A stretch of DNA of 64,000 nt, from the NCBI RefSeq assembly GCF_024623785.1, contig NZ_JANKBZ010000005.1:434001-498000 (forward strand). Reading direction: 5' to 3'. Under the pieces are notes generated by a model, which was not told the origin of the DNA, made no database searches, and worked only from the letters and a program-made list of their open reading frames with translations. Source of the stretch: Archangium lipolyticum (GTDB taxonomy: Bacteria > Myxococcota > Myxococcia > Myxococcales > Myxococcaceae). Shown piece by piece: positions 25,198 through 34,121 of the stretch; the first letter of the stretch is position 1, and every line of letters starts with the position of its first letter. A program made the translations under genes and the position numbers.

Positions 25198-26954
25198 GCC
25201 GGGCCGTGGTCGCGGCGTCACTGGGGCTGGCCTCCGTGGTGGCGGTGGTGGCCTGCACGGACGCCTACCTCTATGACGGGCGGAGGGATCAGGAGGTGCC
25301 GGTGGACCGTGCCGTCGCCCTCGAGGGGCAGGTGTGCACGGTGGGCTCCAACCAGGTGGTGCGGCCCATCAAGATCATCGCCGCCCTGGATGCCAGCCAG
25401 TCCATGAACGTGAGCGACCCGGACGGCACCCGGGCCACCGCGCTGGTGCAGCTCATCGACAGCCTGCCCAAGGATGATGAGGTGTACCTGGCGGTGATGG
25501 TGTTCGCCGGCAGCACCTCGGCCTATCTCACCCAGTCGGGTGCGCCGCCCACGGTGGAGGATGGCTTCGTGCGCGTGTCCGAGCTGGACAACAACAAGCG
25601 CCTCAACCTCGTCCAGCGGTTGCTCACCTACCGCAACCCGGACACCTCGCCCAACCGCGACGCCACCGACTTCGTGAAGCCGCTGGCGGACATCTACACG
25701 CTCATCAACCGGGACATCTCCCGCAGCCGCCTGGAGCCCGGTGGCGCGCAGGCGCTGGCCCAGGCGCGCTACTCCGTCATCTTCCTCTCCGATGGCAGGC
25801 CCACGACGGATCAGGACAGGGATCTGCTGCAAGGGGACGCCGTGGTGCGCATCCGCCAGCTCAAGGACTTGGTGGAGGACGTGCGCGTCAACACGGTGCA
25901 CGTGTTCCAGCCCCTCCAGCCGGTCAGCACGGTGTGCGAGCTCCTGCCCGATGGCACCGCGGGAGATGGCGGCTGCCCCATGCTCCTCATCAACCAGAAC
26001 GCGGAGCGGCTGGCGACGATGGCGGCGCTGGGCGGCGGCAACTTCCGCGACTTCCGCAACGACGAGCCCATCAACTTCCTGGACTTCCGCTTCGGCCAGG
26101 TGCGGCGCTCCTTCCTCCTCAAGGAACTGGTGGCCTCCAACTTCTCCGCGCCCTCGGGCAGTCCCCTGGGCGAGGCGGACACGGATGGTGACGGGCTCAC
26201 CGACGCGCGCGAGGCCGAGGTGCGCACCGACATCGCGAAGGCGGACACCGACGGAGATGGCTTCAGCGACGGTGTGGAGGTCCACTTCCGGGCGCTGGGT
26301 GTGGACTTCAACCCGCTCGGTTACGCCCGGCCGGATGGTGGCGGGTTGGACCCGGGCTGTCCGCCCTCGCTGCGCGGCGTGGACTCGGACTGCGACGGAC
26401 TGCTGGATTGTGACGAGCAGTTCATCGGCACCAACTCCGAGCGTGTGGACAGCGACAGGGACGGCATCCCGGACGGGGTGGAGTGGCTCGGCGGCACGCA
26501 GGGCGCGAGCAACGACCTGGAACAGGACCCGGACAACGACGGTGTGGTGAGCCGCTCCGAGCTGCGCATGCACACGAGCCCGGTGGACGTGGACACCGCG
26601 AACCTGTCCACGGACGGCTACCGCTACACGATGAAGGCGGCGGGGCCTCCGGACGACCTGGGCCGCCAGTGCTACGACTTCCGCGTGGACAACGTGCTGC
26701 TGGCTCCCACGCAGGGCGACACGGACGATGCGGGCACGGTGCTGCGCGGCGCGGGCTACAACGACCTCTACCTGTCCGCCGCCATGATTCCCGCGGATGA
26801 CCCCACCGCGCGGACGATGGTGCGCCACTTCCGCTTCCAGGGGGCGCGCTACCCGCTGGGCGGCATCAAGTCCCCCGTGGACGGCGTCATCCGCGTCACC
26901 CCCGAGGACTTCGTCGACGGCTGCCCCGGCCGTCCCGTTCCCACCACGCCCTGA
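25194..26954 (+). CDS. VWA/thrombospondin type-3 lipoprotein 3
   Basis: A 586-residue lipoprotein (VVACTDAYLYDG after a hydrophobic N-terminus). The VWA MIDAS is intact (ALDASQSMNVSD) and the second metal-loop motif reads FLSDGRPTTDQ. Type-3 repeats follow (DTDGDGLTDARE, DTDGDGFSDGVE, DSDRDGIPDGVE). The C-terminal domain, GYRYTMKAAGPP through GRQCYDFRVDNVLL to VTPEDFVDG, is shared with the two VWA proteins upstream. The ATG overlaps the previous stop, so the two are co-translated. The N-terminal segment after the lipobox (DGRRDQEVPVDRAVALEGQV) resembles the same region in VWA lipoprotein 1, pointing to gene duplication. Confidence 0.87.
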   Translation: MSRAVVAASLGLASVVAVVACTDAYLYDGRRDQEVPVDRAVALEGQVCTVGSNQVVRPIKIIAALDASQSMNVSDPDGTRATALVQLIDSLPKDDEVYLAVMVFAGSTSAYLTQSGAPPTVEDGFVRVSELDNNKRLNLVQRLLTYRNPDTSPNRDATDFVKPLADIYTLINRDISRSRLEPGGAQALAQARYSVIFLSDGRPTTDQDRDLLQGDAVVRIRQLKDLVEDVRVNTVHVFQPLQPVSTVCELLPDGTAGDGGCPMLLINQNAERLATMAALGGGNFRDFRNDEPINFLDFRFGQVRRSFLLKELVASNFSAPSGSPLGEADTDGDGLTDAREAEVRTDIAKADTDGDGFSDGVEVHFRALGVDFNPLGYARPDGGGLDPGCPPSLRGVDSDCDGLLDCDEQFIGTNSERVDSDRDGIPDGVEWLGGTQGASNDLEQDPDNDGVVSRSELRMHTSPVDVDTANLSTDGYRYTMKAAGPPDDLGRQCYDFRVDNVLLAPTQGDTDDAGTVLRGAGYNDLYLSAAMIPADDPTARTMVRHFRFQGARYPLGGIKSPVDGVIRVTPEDFVDGCPGRPVPTTP

Positions 26955-27010
26955 GCAGGGCGCCTGGAAACCCCTACCCCCGCTCCGGCGGGGTCTCCCC
27001 TGGTTGTGCC

Positions 27011-29320
27011 ATGTCCCCTTCCGTCCGACTGCGACTGCTGCCGCTCGTGTTCCTCGTGCTCACCGCCTGTCCCTCGCAGAACCCCGGCGACCCGTCGGAC
27101 GCGGGCGAGCAGGAGGTGCCCGACCTCTGCAACTCCCGCGAGGAGTCGCTCTCCTCGGCCGAGTGCCAGCTCACGTTTGGCCAGCCGCTGGAGCGCTACA
27201 TCTCCTTCGGGGGGGACAGCGACTGGTACAGCGTCGAGATCCCCGCGGACGCGAAGCCGCGCTCGCTGGTGCGTGTCACCGCCGTCTACACCACGCCCAT
27301 CACCGCGGTGAACCTGGCCGTCAGCCTCCTGGATGAGGAGGGCTCCTCGGCGGCACCTCGCCAGGTGGACTCGCACGGCCAGGGCCAGCCCAGGCCCATC
27401 GAGTTCGTCATCCCCGTCGACCGGCCGGACAAGAGGCTGTCGCGGCTGTTCCTGCTGCTCTCGGACCGGGACTCCAACACGAGCCGTCCCGGTTTCGACG
27501 CGCGCAACCCGTACACCCTCACGGTGGAGTTGCTGGACAACCCGGACGACAACGAGCCCAACGACACGGCGAACAAGGCCACGCCGGTGACGCTGGCGAA
27601 CCAGGGCGGCATCCTCGTGGGCAGCGGCTCCGGGTACCTGGCCACCGCCGGGGACGTGGACCTCTTCGCCTTCGACGTGCCGGCCGGGAAGAACATCTAC
27701 GTCCGGCTGACGGCGCCGAACATCCCTCCGCCCGAGCCTCCTCCCGCCTACATCCTCTCCTACAGGCTGCTGCGTCCGGACGGTAACGCCGAGTTCCAGG
27801 ATCGCGTGCGCACCAACGTGCTGGCCGCGGATCTGGCCGCCGCGCGCCGGGGAGGAGCGGCGGGAAGGTGGCAGGTGGAGGTGCGGGCCTGGAACAGCGG
27901 CACCGCCAACGAGACTCCGCCCGGAGACCTGCGCCTGAAGTACACGCTGGAGGTGAAGGTGCTGGACGAGGCCGATTCGAACGACCTCTCCACCGGCAAC
28001 GACCTGCCGGACCGGGCCAGGCTTGCCTCCCTCACCGCCACGACGAGCACCCCCTCGGCGGGCAGGGCGTCCTTCACCGGACGCCTGGGGACGATGGGGG
28101 ACAAGGACTGGTTCGCGGTGGAGGTGGCCTCCAACACCGCGCCCAGCGTGCTGCGCTACCGGCTGGTTCCCCTGTCCTCGGGGGGCCGCTTCCCGCCGCT
28201 GCCCGGCCTTGCGGACCGGCAGGTGTACGTCCTCACCCAGGTGACGGGCTTCTCCGCCTCCGACTGCGTCACCAAGGCGGACGTGTGCCCCAAGGGCAGT
28301 GGCTACGGGACGGACTCGACGGTGAGGGCGCTGGTGGATGGCTGGTGCAACAACGCCACGCCGATGTGCCTGCGCTCCTCGCGCGAGGAGTCCGAGTACC
28401 TCCCCAACCTGCGCAACTTCGGGGGCGCGCTGCCAGTGCCCTCGCACACCACCACCATGCGCTACTACTTCCTCGTCCAGGACGAGGGCACCAACTGGGC
28501 GGACGACAAGGACTACCGCCTGGAGGTGGAGTGGGTGGATGACCCGGACGAGGCCAGCCACCCCTCCGAGGGAATGGCGTCACCCCGGCCGCTGGTGCAG
28601 ATGGCCAGCGATGATGCCGCCGCGACCTTCCCCGCGCCGCCCACCGGTGCGGCCTTCGAGGTGCACGGTTCCATCTCCTACGGCCACGGACGGCTCGTCG
28701 GGAACGATCCGGTGAAGGGGCAGGGCGTGCGCGGCCCCGGGGATTACGAGACCGTGACCACCGACGTGGACACCTTCGCGTTCCAGCTGCCCGGCTCCGG
28801 GGCCGAGCGCACCTGGGAGTTGCAGTGGGAGGTGGGCAACCTGCCCGATGGTGGCACGCCCCACGGGCTCGCGTTGGATCTGTCCTTCTGCGATGGAGAT
28901 CGGTTGGACGGGGGCGTCTGCACGCAGGTGTCCACCGGCACTGCCGGGCAGCCGCTGACGCTCGCGTACCGCGGGGAGCCGCTGCGCGCCTGGCACTCGC
29001 CGGCCGGCAGCCTGAGCAACCTGCAGCCGCTGTACAAGCTGGAGCGGGGAGCCACGTCCACCAAGGTGACGGTGCAACCCTACGCCTGCTCCTGCTTCGA
29101 GCCGCGCTTCCTCCGGGGTAACACCCTCAAGGTGGCCGTGAGCGGTGTGGACCGGACGGACTACGGACAGGCGGATTACACGCTGCGCACCGCGCACACC
29201 GGCTATCCGAAGTCGTACACCACCCTGGACGGCGGTTCCGCCAGCTGCCCGCGCCCGGATGGGGGCACGTTCGCGGATGGCGGAGCGGTGCCGGGCTGCT
29301 TCTTCACCCGGCAGCCTTGA
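27011..29320 (+). CDS. Large lipoprotein with PPC-like beta domains
   Basis: A 769-residue lipoprotein with lipobox LTAC (residues 17-20). The mature part holds repeated bacterial pre-peptidase C-terminal (PPC)-like modules: ERYISFGGDSDWYSVEIPAD, then EPNDTANKATPVTL followed by GDVDLFAFDVPAGKN, and another with SFTGRLGTMGDKDWFAVEVA. PPC modules are beta-sandwiches found in secreted proteins. No protease or other catalytic residues are visible. Cysteine pairs occur in the second half (ADVCPKGSG, SFCDGDRLDGGVCTQ). It follows VWA lipoprotein 3 by 56 bp in the same direction and is probably part of the same surface assembly, perhaps as partner or spacer (inferred). Confidence 0.83.
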   Translation: MSPSVRLRLLPLVFLVLTACPSQNPGDPSDAGEQEVPDLCNSREESLSSAECQLTFGQPLERYISFGGDSDWYSVEIPADAKPRSLVRVTAVYTTPITAVNLAVSLLDEEGSSAAPRQVDSHGQGQPRPIEFVIPVDRPDKRLSRLFLLLSDRDSNTSRPGFDARNPYTLTVELLDNPDDNEPNDTANKATPVTLANQGGILVGSGSGYLATAGDVDLFAFDVPAGKNIYVRLTAPNIPPPEPPPAYILSYRLLRPDGNAEFQDRVRTNVLAADLAAARRGGAAGRWQVEVRAWNSGTANETPPGDLRLKYTLEVKVLDEADSNDLSTGNDLPDRARLASLTATTSTPSAGRASFTGRLGTMGDKDWFAVEVASNTAPSVLRYRLVPLSSGGRFPPLPGLADRQVYVLTQVTGFSASDCVTKADVCPKGSGYGTDSTVRALVDGWCNNATPMCLRSSREESEYLPNLRNFGGALPVPSHTTTMRYYFLVQDEGTNWADDKDYRLEVEWVDDPDEASHPSEGMASPRPLVQMASDDAAATFPAPPTGAAFEVHGSISYGHGRLVGNDPVKGQGVRGPGDYETVTTDVDTFAFQLPGSGAERTWELQWEVGNLPDGGTPHGLALDLSFCDGDRLDGGVCTQVSTGTAGQPLTLAYRGEPLRAWHSPAGSLSNLQPLYKLERGATSTKVTVQPYACSCFEPRFLRGNTLKVAVSGVDRTDYGQADYTLRTAHTGYPKSYTTLDGGSASCPRPDGGTFADGGAVPGCFFTRQP

Positions 29321-29331
29321 GCCCGGTCACC

Positions 29332-29763
29332 TCACGGGTTGTAGCCCACGCCGGAGATGGCGATCTCCTTCTCCGGCGCGTTGGCGGCGTTGGACTTGAT
29401 GAGGAGCTTGCCCTCGAACTTCTTCGCCTGGGTGGGCTTGAAGTCCACCTGGATGAAGGCGCGCTTGCCATACTCGAGCCGCATCGGCTCGCCCTTGGCG
29501 AGCTCCGGGGGCAGGGTCATGGTGAACTGGCTGGCGCCCGACTTCGTCACCTCGGTGATCTCCAGCGTCTGCTGGCCGGTGTTCTCGATGTAGAGCGACT
29601 CGGAGATCTGCTGGTTCACGTACGCCCCGGTGCCGTACTCCTGTCCGAAGCCGATGCTGTCCCGGTCCACGAAGAGCTGGGGCTCCACGGGCGGGTCGTC
29701 GTTTCCACCACAACCCGCCAGAGCGAAGAAGATGACGGACAGCCACAAGGGACTCAGACGCAT
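29332..29763 (-). CDS. Small lipoprotein with ASH/choice-of-anchor-D-like domain
   Basis: A 143-residue lipoprotein (lipobox ALAGC, residues 14-18). The mature part is one immunoglobulin-like beta domain of the ASH (ASPM/SPD2/Hydin) or choice-of-anchor D type: SESLYIENTGQQTLEITEVT, then FIQVDFKPTQAKKFEGKLLI and AISGVGYNP at the end. It is divergent from the next lipoprotein gene, with only 31 bp between the two starts, and convergent with the PPC lipoprotein (11 bp). It opposes the direction of the surrounding locus, so it may be expressed separately. Function unknown; such domains mediate protein contacts. Confidence 0.8.
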   Translation of the reverse strand: MRLSPLWLSVIFFALAGCGGNDDPPVEPQLFVDRDSIGFGQEYGTGAYVNQQISESLYIENTGQQTLEITEVTKSGASQFTMTLPPELAKGEPMRLEYGKRAFIQVDFKPTQAKKFEGKLLIKSNAANAPEKEIAISGVGYNP

Positions 29764-29794
29764 GAACGGTTCCTCCTCAGGTGAGGTTCGGACG

Positions 29795-30283
29795 ATGACA
29801 CGTTTTCCAACGGCCTTGGGTGGGTTGCTGCTGGTCCTGGTGCTGGGAATGGGCTGTGGAGGCTCGCGCGCGGACTTCATCGGCAGCCGCGTGGCGGACA
29901 CGTGTGACGCGGCCTGGCCGGTGTGCAGCACCATGGCGGGTTGCATCCTCGGGCCGGAGAGCTACGCCGAGGGCCGCTTCCCCGGTCAGGGGCGCTTCAT
30001 CGTGCAGGTGCCCGAGGCGGCCACCGTGCGCGTGCGCTTCTTCCTCGAGGACGTCATCGCCGCGGGCGAGGAGACGGCCGTCACCTTCCACGAGGAGGGC
30101 TGCCGCGCCCGCATCCGCCAGTCCGTCAGCGGGCGCACCGCGCTGGACACGGTGGAGAAGCAGGGCGAGTTCTCCCGCGAGGCGGACCTCACCGGAGTGG
30201 GGGACCACCTCATCGAGTTCTCCTCGGACATGCAGGCGCGCTACGTGATGAAGGTGGAGGTGGTGCCGCAGCGCAACCGCTGA
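29795..30283 (+). CDS. Small lipoprotein of unknown function
   Basis: A 162-residue lipoprotein (GMGCGG lipobox near residue 20). After the lipobox, CDAAWPVCSTMAGC gives a cysteine-rich segment, then a beta-rich domain (GRFIVQVPEAATVRVRFFLE, HLIEFSSDMQARYVMKVEVV). I recognise no family. The ATG at 29795 follows a GTGAGG purine stretch and gives the best signal peptide; an earlier in-frame ATG would overlap the divergent gene. It may close the surface-protein locus. Confidence 0.75.
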   Translation: MTRFPTALGGLLLVLVLGMGCGGSRADFIGSRVADTCDAAWPVCSTMAGCILGPESYAEGRFPGQGRFIVQVPEAATVRVRFFLEDVIAAGEETAVTFHEEGCRARIRQSVSGRTALDTVEKQGEFSREADLTGVGDHLIEFSSDMQARYVMKVEVVPQRNR

Positions 30284-30287
30284 GCCC

Positions 30288-33149
30288 TCAGGGGGCGCGG
30301 GTGACGGAGACGGTCCGCACCGTGCCCGCGCTCCGCACCTCGAGCACCACCGTGGAGCCGGGCTCTCCATGGAGCAACTGGAAGGCCTTGTGGCCGTCCG
30401 TTACCGGGGTGCCATCCACCGCCAGCAGGGTGTCGCCGATCCTCAGTCCCGCGCGCGCCGCGGGGCTGCCCGGTACCACCTTGAAGAAGACCGGCTCGTC
30501 GTCGCTGATGCTCACGTACGCTCCGATGGTGCCGGCGCTTGTTCGAGGGGCGGGGAGCGCGAGGTCGCCCAGGTCGAGCACCTTTCCCTCCACCAGTGCC
30601 ACCTCGCGCTCGATGCTCCTGAACGTGTCGATGGCGACTTGCAGGCTGTACTCGCCCGCGGCCAGTCCCTCGAGGAGGAATCGTCCGTCGGGGCTGCTTC
30701 TCTCGTAGAGATTCCCGTTGCTCTGGCTCTTGACGGAGACGTAGGCGTTGGCGACGGGCTGTTTCGTGTCTTCCTCCACCACCCGGCCCCGAATGCCCGC
30801 CGCGGCCTTCAGGGTGAGCACGACCTCCGCCGAGGCCTCATGGCCGGGAGTGATCCGTGCCTCGCCGCGCGCGCCGTCCTCCGTTCGTGCCACCAGCATC
30901 GTGGGGGTGGCGGGCACGTCCCGCAGCTCGAAGCGGTCGCCCTGGAACTCCCCCTCTCTGTGGTCGATGCTGCCCGCCCAGTCCAAGGGCTGGCTGAGCA
31001 GGGAGAATTTCCTCACGGGTTGCCCGCTGGTACGTACCACCCGCCCGCGCACGGTGGCGGAAGTCCGCAGTTTCACGACCACATCCTGTTTCCCGAGCCT
31101 CACGTCCGAGCTCTCCCCGCTGCGTGTGCCATTGCTCGCCCCCACCGTGGCGCGGGCTTCGGAGAGCTCCTTCCTGGGGTGCGGGTAGAAGGTGAAGCGG
31201 CCCTCCTCATCCGCGAGCACCGTCATCGGGAAGCTCCAGCCACGGATGTTCAGAGAGACCTGGGCCCCCGGAGAGGGCATGCCATCCGGTTCGAGGACGA
31301 TGCCCTGGACGCTATATTCGTTGTGCGTGTACTCCTTCCAGAGCAGCTCCGCCCGGACGGTCTTTCCCGCTTCCACCTGCACCAGCTTCGGCGTTAGAGG
31401 GGCCGAGGACGGGCGTTGCGGGAGGCGCGCGTGCATGCGGTAGCTGCCCGCTGGCAGGGTCAGCCGGAAGTTGCCGGCCGCGTCGACCCCGGTCTGGCTC
31501 ATGTCTGGCGTTCCATCGCCGTTCTGATCCATTGCGAAGACCTTCACCGACAACGGTTCGGAGGGGAGGGTCCCTGACGCCGCTCGCACCACGCCCTCCA
31601 CGGTGCCCGTCTCCTCCAGGGTGAAGTCCAGCCGCGCCGTGCCGCCCTCCGTCACCTCCACGGGCCGGGTCGTTCCGAGCGACGCTTCCTCCCGTCTGGC
31701 GCGGAAGTACTGGTTGCCGGTGGAGAGCCCTTCGATGCGGTAGGCGCCCTCGGCATTGGTACGGGTCTCGGCGGGGGCGTTGCCCTCCTTTCCGCCCACC
31801 ACCAGCGCGCCCGCCACGGGCTGGCCGGCGGCGTCCCGGACGTGGCCCTCCACGGCGCCGGAGCCCGTGAGCTGGAGCTCGAGCCGGAAGCGCTCACCCG
31901 GTGCCACCGTCGGCCCGCGCCGGATGAGCTGGGCGAAACCCGGGGCGTTCACCACCACGTCGTAGCTGCCGGGGGCCAGTCCGCTCACGGAGAAGTGGCC
32001 CGCTTCATCCGTCACCGCCCGGCCCGAGTCCGCGGTGTTGCCCAGGGGGCTGACATCGACATGGGCGCCCGCCACGGGAGCGCCCGAGGCCTTCGCCACC
32101 ACGCGGCCCTCCAGCGTCGCGCCCGGTCCGAGCCGCAACCGCACACCGCGTGCCGTCTTCCCCGCGCTCACGACGACGGGCTTGTCCAGCGAGCCCGCCT
32201 CGTCGCCGCGCCGCGCGGAGAGGACGTGGAGGCCTGCCTCCACCTCGACGGAGAAGCCACCGCCTTCGCCGGTGGTGACCACCTGGGGCGTGCTTCCGCT
32301 CACCTTCACCTCGGCGCCCGAGGCCGGGCGGCCCCGCGCGTCCTCGACGAAGCCCTCGATGACGCCCGCCCCCTGGAGGGCCACCGTCAGCGGCCCCACT
32401 GCGGGCACCTTCACATGGTGCAGCACCGTCCCGGCATACCCCGGTGCCCGTGCTTCCACCTGGTAGTCACCGGAGGCGAGCCCGTCCACGCGGAAGTTCC
32501 CGCGCTCGTCACTCGATGCGTATACGCGCTCCTCGGCGGGAGCATCGGCGCGGCGCCAGTCCTCCAGCTCGAGGCCGTGCGCCGTGAGCACCAGCTCCAC
32601 CAGGGGCAGTGGCTCGTTCGTCCTCCGCGCCACCGTGCGGCCGGTGAGGGACTGTCCCGCCTCCAGCGTGAGGCGCAGGTGGGTGAGGGCCTCGCCCAGG
32701 GGGCGCACCACGTCGCGCCTCAGCACCGCGTGGCTTCGCGCGTGTACCGCCACCAGGTAACTTCCGGGCCGCGAGGCGAGCCGCACGCGTCCCTTCGCAT
32801 CCGTGAGGCCGGTGCTCGCCAGCCACCAGGACACCTCGTCGAGGCTCGGGTCGCGCGCGCCGCGCCAGTACAGCCGTACGCTGGCGCCGGGCACGGGCTG
32901 CTCGCTCGCGACCACCTCCACCTCCAGTGCTCCGTCCTCTTGGGTGGGCACCTGGGCCAGCGACGGTGTACTGCCCGCGTGCGCACCCATGGCCTCGGGG
33001 CTTTTCGGCCGCGGTGTCGTGCCCGCGGTGCTCGCGACCTTCGCGGAGTGGCGCTCCTCCGTGCCGCCCGGTCCTCCGGAGCGCGCGGAAAGGAAGACCC
33101 CGAGACCCATCCCCACCAGGACGGTTAGCAGAATCAACGGCTTGCGCAT
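30288..33149 (-). CDS. Membrane-anchored protein with carboxypeptidase-regulatory repeats and C-terminal PDZ domain
   Basis: About 953 residues from ATG 33149, chosen because MRKPLILLTVLVGMGLGVFL is a clean signal or anchor; a GTG 45 bp upstream adds only a poor basic extension. After a short disordered region come about eight carboxypeptidase-regulatory-like beta domains, each with a pattern such as GTVEGVVRAASG or GAVEGHVRDAAGQPVAGALV. The last about 90 residues form a PDZ domain (VVPGSPAARAGLRIGDTLLA). No protease domain is present, so it is likely a scaffold or adhesive protein facing the periplasm or surface. It lies 5 bp from the convergent lipoprotein gene, without room for a terminator. 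Confidence 0.85.
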   Translation of the reverse strand: MRKPLILLTVLVGMGLGVFLSARSGGPGGTEERHSAKVASTAGTTPRPKSPEAMGAHAGSTPSLAQVPTQEDGALEVEVVASEQPVPGASVRLYWRGARDPSLDEVSWWLASTGLTDAKGRVRLASRPGSYLVAVHARSHAVLRRDVVRPLGEALTHLRLTLEAGQSLTGRTVARRTNEPLPLVELVLTAHGLELEDWRRADAPAEERVYASSDERGNFRVDGLASGDYQVEARAPGYAGTVLHHVKVPAVGPLTVALQGAGVIEGFVEDARGRPASGAEVKVSGSTPQVVTTGEGGGFSVEVEAGLHVLSARRGDEAGSLDKPVVVSAGKTARGVRLRLGPGATLEGRVVAKASGAPVAGAHVDVSPLGNTADSGRAVTDEAGHFSVSGLAPGSYDVVVNAPGFAQLIRRGPTVAPGERFRLELQLTGSGAVEGHVRDAAGQPVAGALVVGGKEGNAPAETRTNAEGAYRIEGLSTGNQYFRARREEASLGTTRPVEVTEGGTARLDFTLEETGTVEGVVRAASGTLPSEPLSVKVFAMDQNGDGTPDMSQTGVDAAGNFRLTLPAGSYRMHARLPQRPSSAPLTPKLVQVEAGKTVRAELLWKEYTHNEYSVQGIVLEPDGMPSPGAQVSLNIRGWSFPMTVLADEEGRFTFYPHPRKELSEARATVGASNGTRSGESSDVRLGKQDVVVKLRTSATVRGRVVRTSGQPVRKFSLLSQPLDWAGSIDHREGEFQGDRFELRDVPATPTMLVARTEDGARGEARITPGHEASAEVVLTLKAAAGIRGRVVEEDTKQPVANAYVSVKSQSNGNLYERSSPDGRFLLEGLAAGEYSLQVAIDTFRSIEREVALVEGKVLDLGDLALPAPRTSAGTIGAYVSISDDEPVFFKVVPGSPAARAGLRIGDTLLAVDGTPVTDGHKAFQLLHGEPGSTVVLEVRSAGTVRTVSVTRAP

Positions 33150-33211
33150 GCCTCGCTGCCCCCGAATCGCGCGTGACGTGATGCGGGCCAACACACTACT
33201 CGCACCTACCT

Positions 33212-33227
33212 GTCACGGGGATGTGAC
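33212..33227. promoter_or_regulatory. Short inverted repeat in divergent promoter region
   Basis: GTCAC-N6-GTGAC lies in an AT-richer 210-bp gap between the divergent PDZ-repeat gene and the MYXO-CTERM gene. It could be an operator. A GTTTTT run follows on the plus strand, so a small terminator-like hairpin is also possible. Confidence 0.3.
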
Positions 33228-33359
33228 GTTTTTCCGTTTACACCGTTCTTCTTCATCCATACCGCGCGGAGTGAGGAAGTGCTCACGCAGTGTGTCAGAG
33301 GAGCATGGGAGGAAGAGGGAAAGCGAGTTAGAAAGGTAACTCTCTCTCCTGGAGGTTGT

Positions 33360-33989
33360 ATGAAGTTCCTGTCGTATTGCGCTGCGGGTGTCGTCGCGAC
33401 GAGCCTGCTGTCCACGTCGGCTTTCGCTACGCCCAACGGCGTCAGCATCAACGGCTACTCGGGCAAGTCGGGCGCGACGTGCACCGCCTGCCACGCCGCT
33501 GGCGCCGCCGTGCCCACCGTCGAGATCACCGGTCCCGAGACGCTCACCGCAGGCCAGACGGCCCAGTACTCGCTCATCATCACCGGAGGTCCCGCCAAGA
33601 CGGGCGGTGCCAACATCGCGCTGAGCAACACGGAGGCGACGCTCGCGCCGGCCACCGGCTCGGGGCTGAAGCCGCAGAGCGGTGAGCTCGTCCAGTCCAC
33701 GCCCAAGGCCTTCAGCGACAACAAGGTCCAGTTCGACTTCACGGTGACGGCGCCCAACTCGGCCGGCACGCTCACCATTTTCGCCGCCGGCAACTCGTCC
33801 AACGCGGCCAACGGCAACGCTGGCGACGGTGTGGCGACCACGAAGCGGGACGTGACCGTCACCGCGGGTGGAACGGCGCCCGGCGGCGAGGAGGAGCCCG
33901 GTGGCTGCTCTTCCACGGGTGGTGCGCCCGCGCTGATGTTCGTGCTGGCCGCGGCCGGGGTGACCCTGCTCCGCCGCCGCCACGGCTGA
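33360..33989 (+). CDS. MYXO-CTERM surface protein with a single CxxCH motif (MXAN_6652-like)
   Basis: A 209-residue secreted protein. The signal peptide ends at AFA; the mature protein starts TPNGVSINGYSGKSGATCTA, with CTACH at residues 41-45, a possible covalent haem site or structural cysteine pair. The central part is a beta-sandwich (EITGPETLTAGQTAQYSLII). The tail GGCSSTGGAPALMFVLAAAG followed by VTLLRRRHG is a clear MYXO-CTERM signal: Cys, hydrophobic helix, Arg cluster. I recall a myxobacterial family with this layout named after MXAN_6652. A good Shine-Dalgarno (CTGGAGG) precedes the start, and an intrinsic terminator follows at 34005. Confidence 0.85.
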   Translation: MKFLSYCAAGVVATSLLSTSAFATPNGVSINGYSGKSGATCTACHAAGAAVPTVEITGPETLTAGQTAQYSLIITGGPAKTGGANIALSNTEATLAPATGSGLKPQSGELVQSTPKAFSDNKVQFDFTVTAPNSAGTLTIFAAGNSSNAANGNAGDGVATTKRDVTVTAGGTAPGGEEEPGGCSSTGGAPALMFVLAAAGVTLLRRRHG

Positions 33990-34004
33990 GCCGCGTGATG
34001 TAGT

Positions 34005-34050
34005 CCCTCCTCCCGCATCCGGCCAGGCCGCGGGAGGAGGGAAGTGTTTT
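34005..34050 (+). terminator. Intrinsic terminator after MYXO-CTERM gene
   Basis: A perfect 12-bp stem (CCCTCCTCCCGC with GCGGGAGGAGGG) closes a 13-base loop and is followed by AAGTGTTTT. It lies 16 bp after the stop at 33989. Confidence 0.85.
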
Positions 34051-34121
34051 GAGGTAGACTCCTGCGGACCGAGTCCCCCCAAACCGAGTCTCCCGTGCCG
34101 CTCTCTACCCGCTCGCACAAC

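Noticed and set aside
21799-25221. An open frame of about 1,140 codons on the minus strand opposite the calcium-repeat and VWA genes
   Set aside because: The plus-strand genes have signal peptides, domains and ribosome sites; the antisense product is compositionally biased (Val/Gly/Arg/His-rich) with no domains. It follows from the high third-position GC.
20140-30283. Naming the surface-protein locus as mts (cell-cell cohesion) or cglD
   Set aside because: The domain layout fits what I remember of these genes, but orthology cannot be proved without alignment, so no symbol is given.
33212-33227. GTCAC-N6-GTGAC as a CRP-type site
   Set aside because: The half sites are in the opposite order to TGTGA-N6-TCACA, so it is listed only as a weak inverted repeat.
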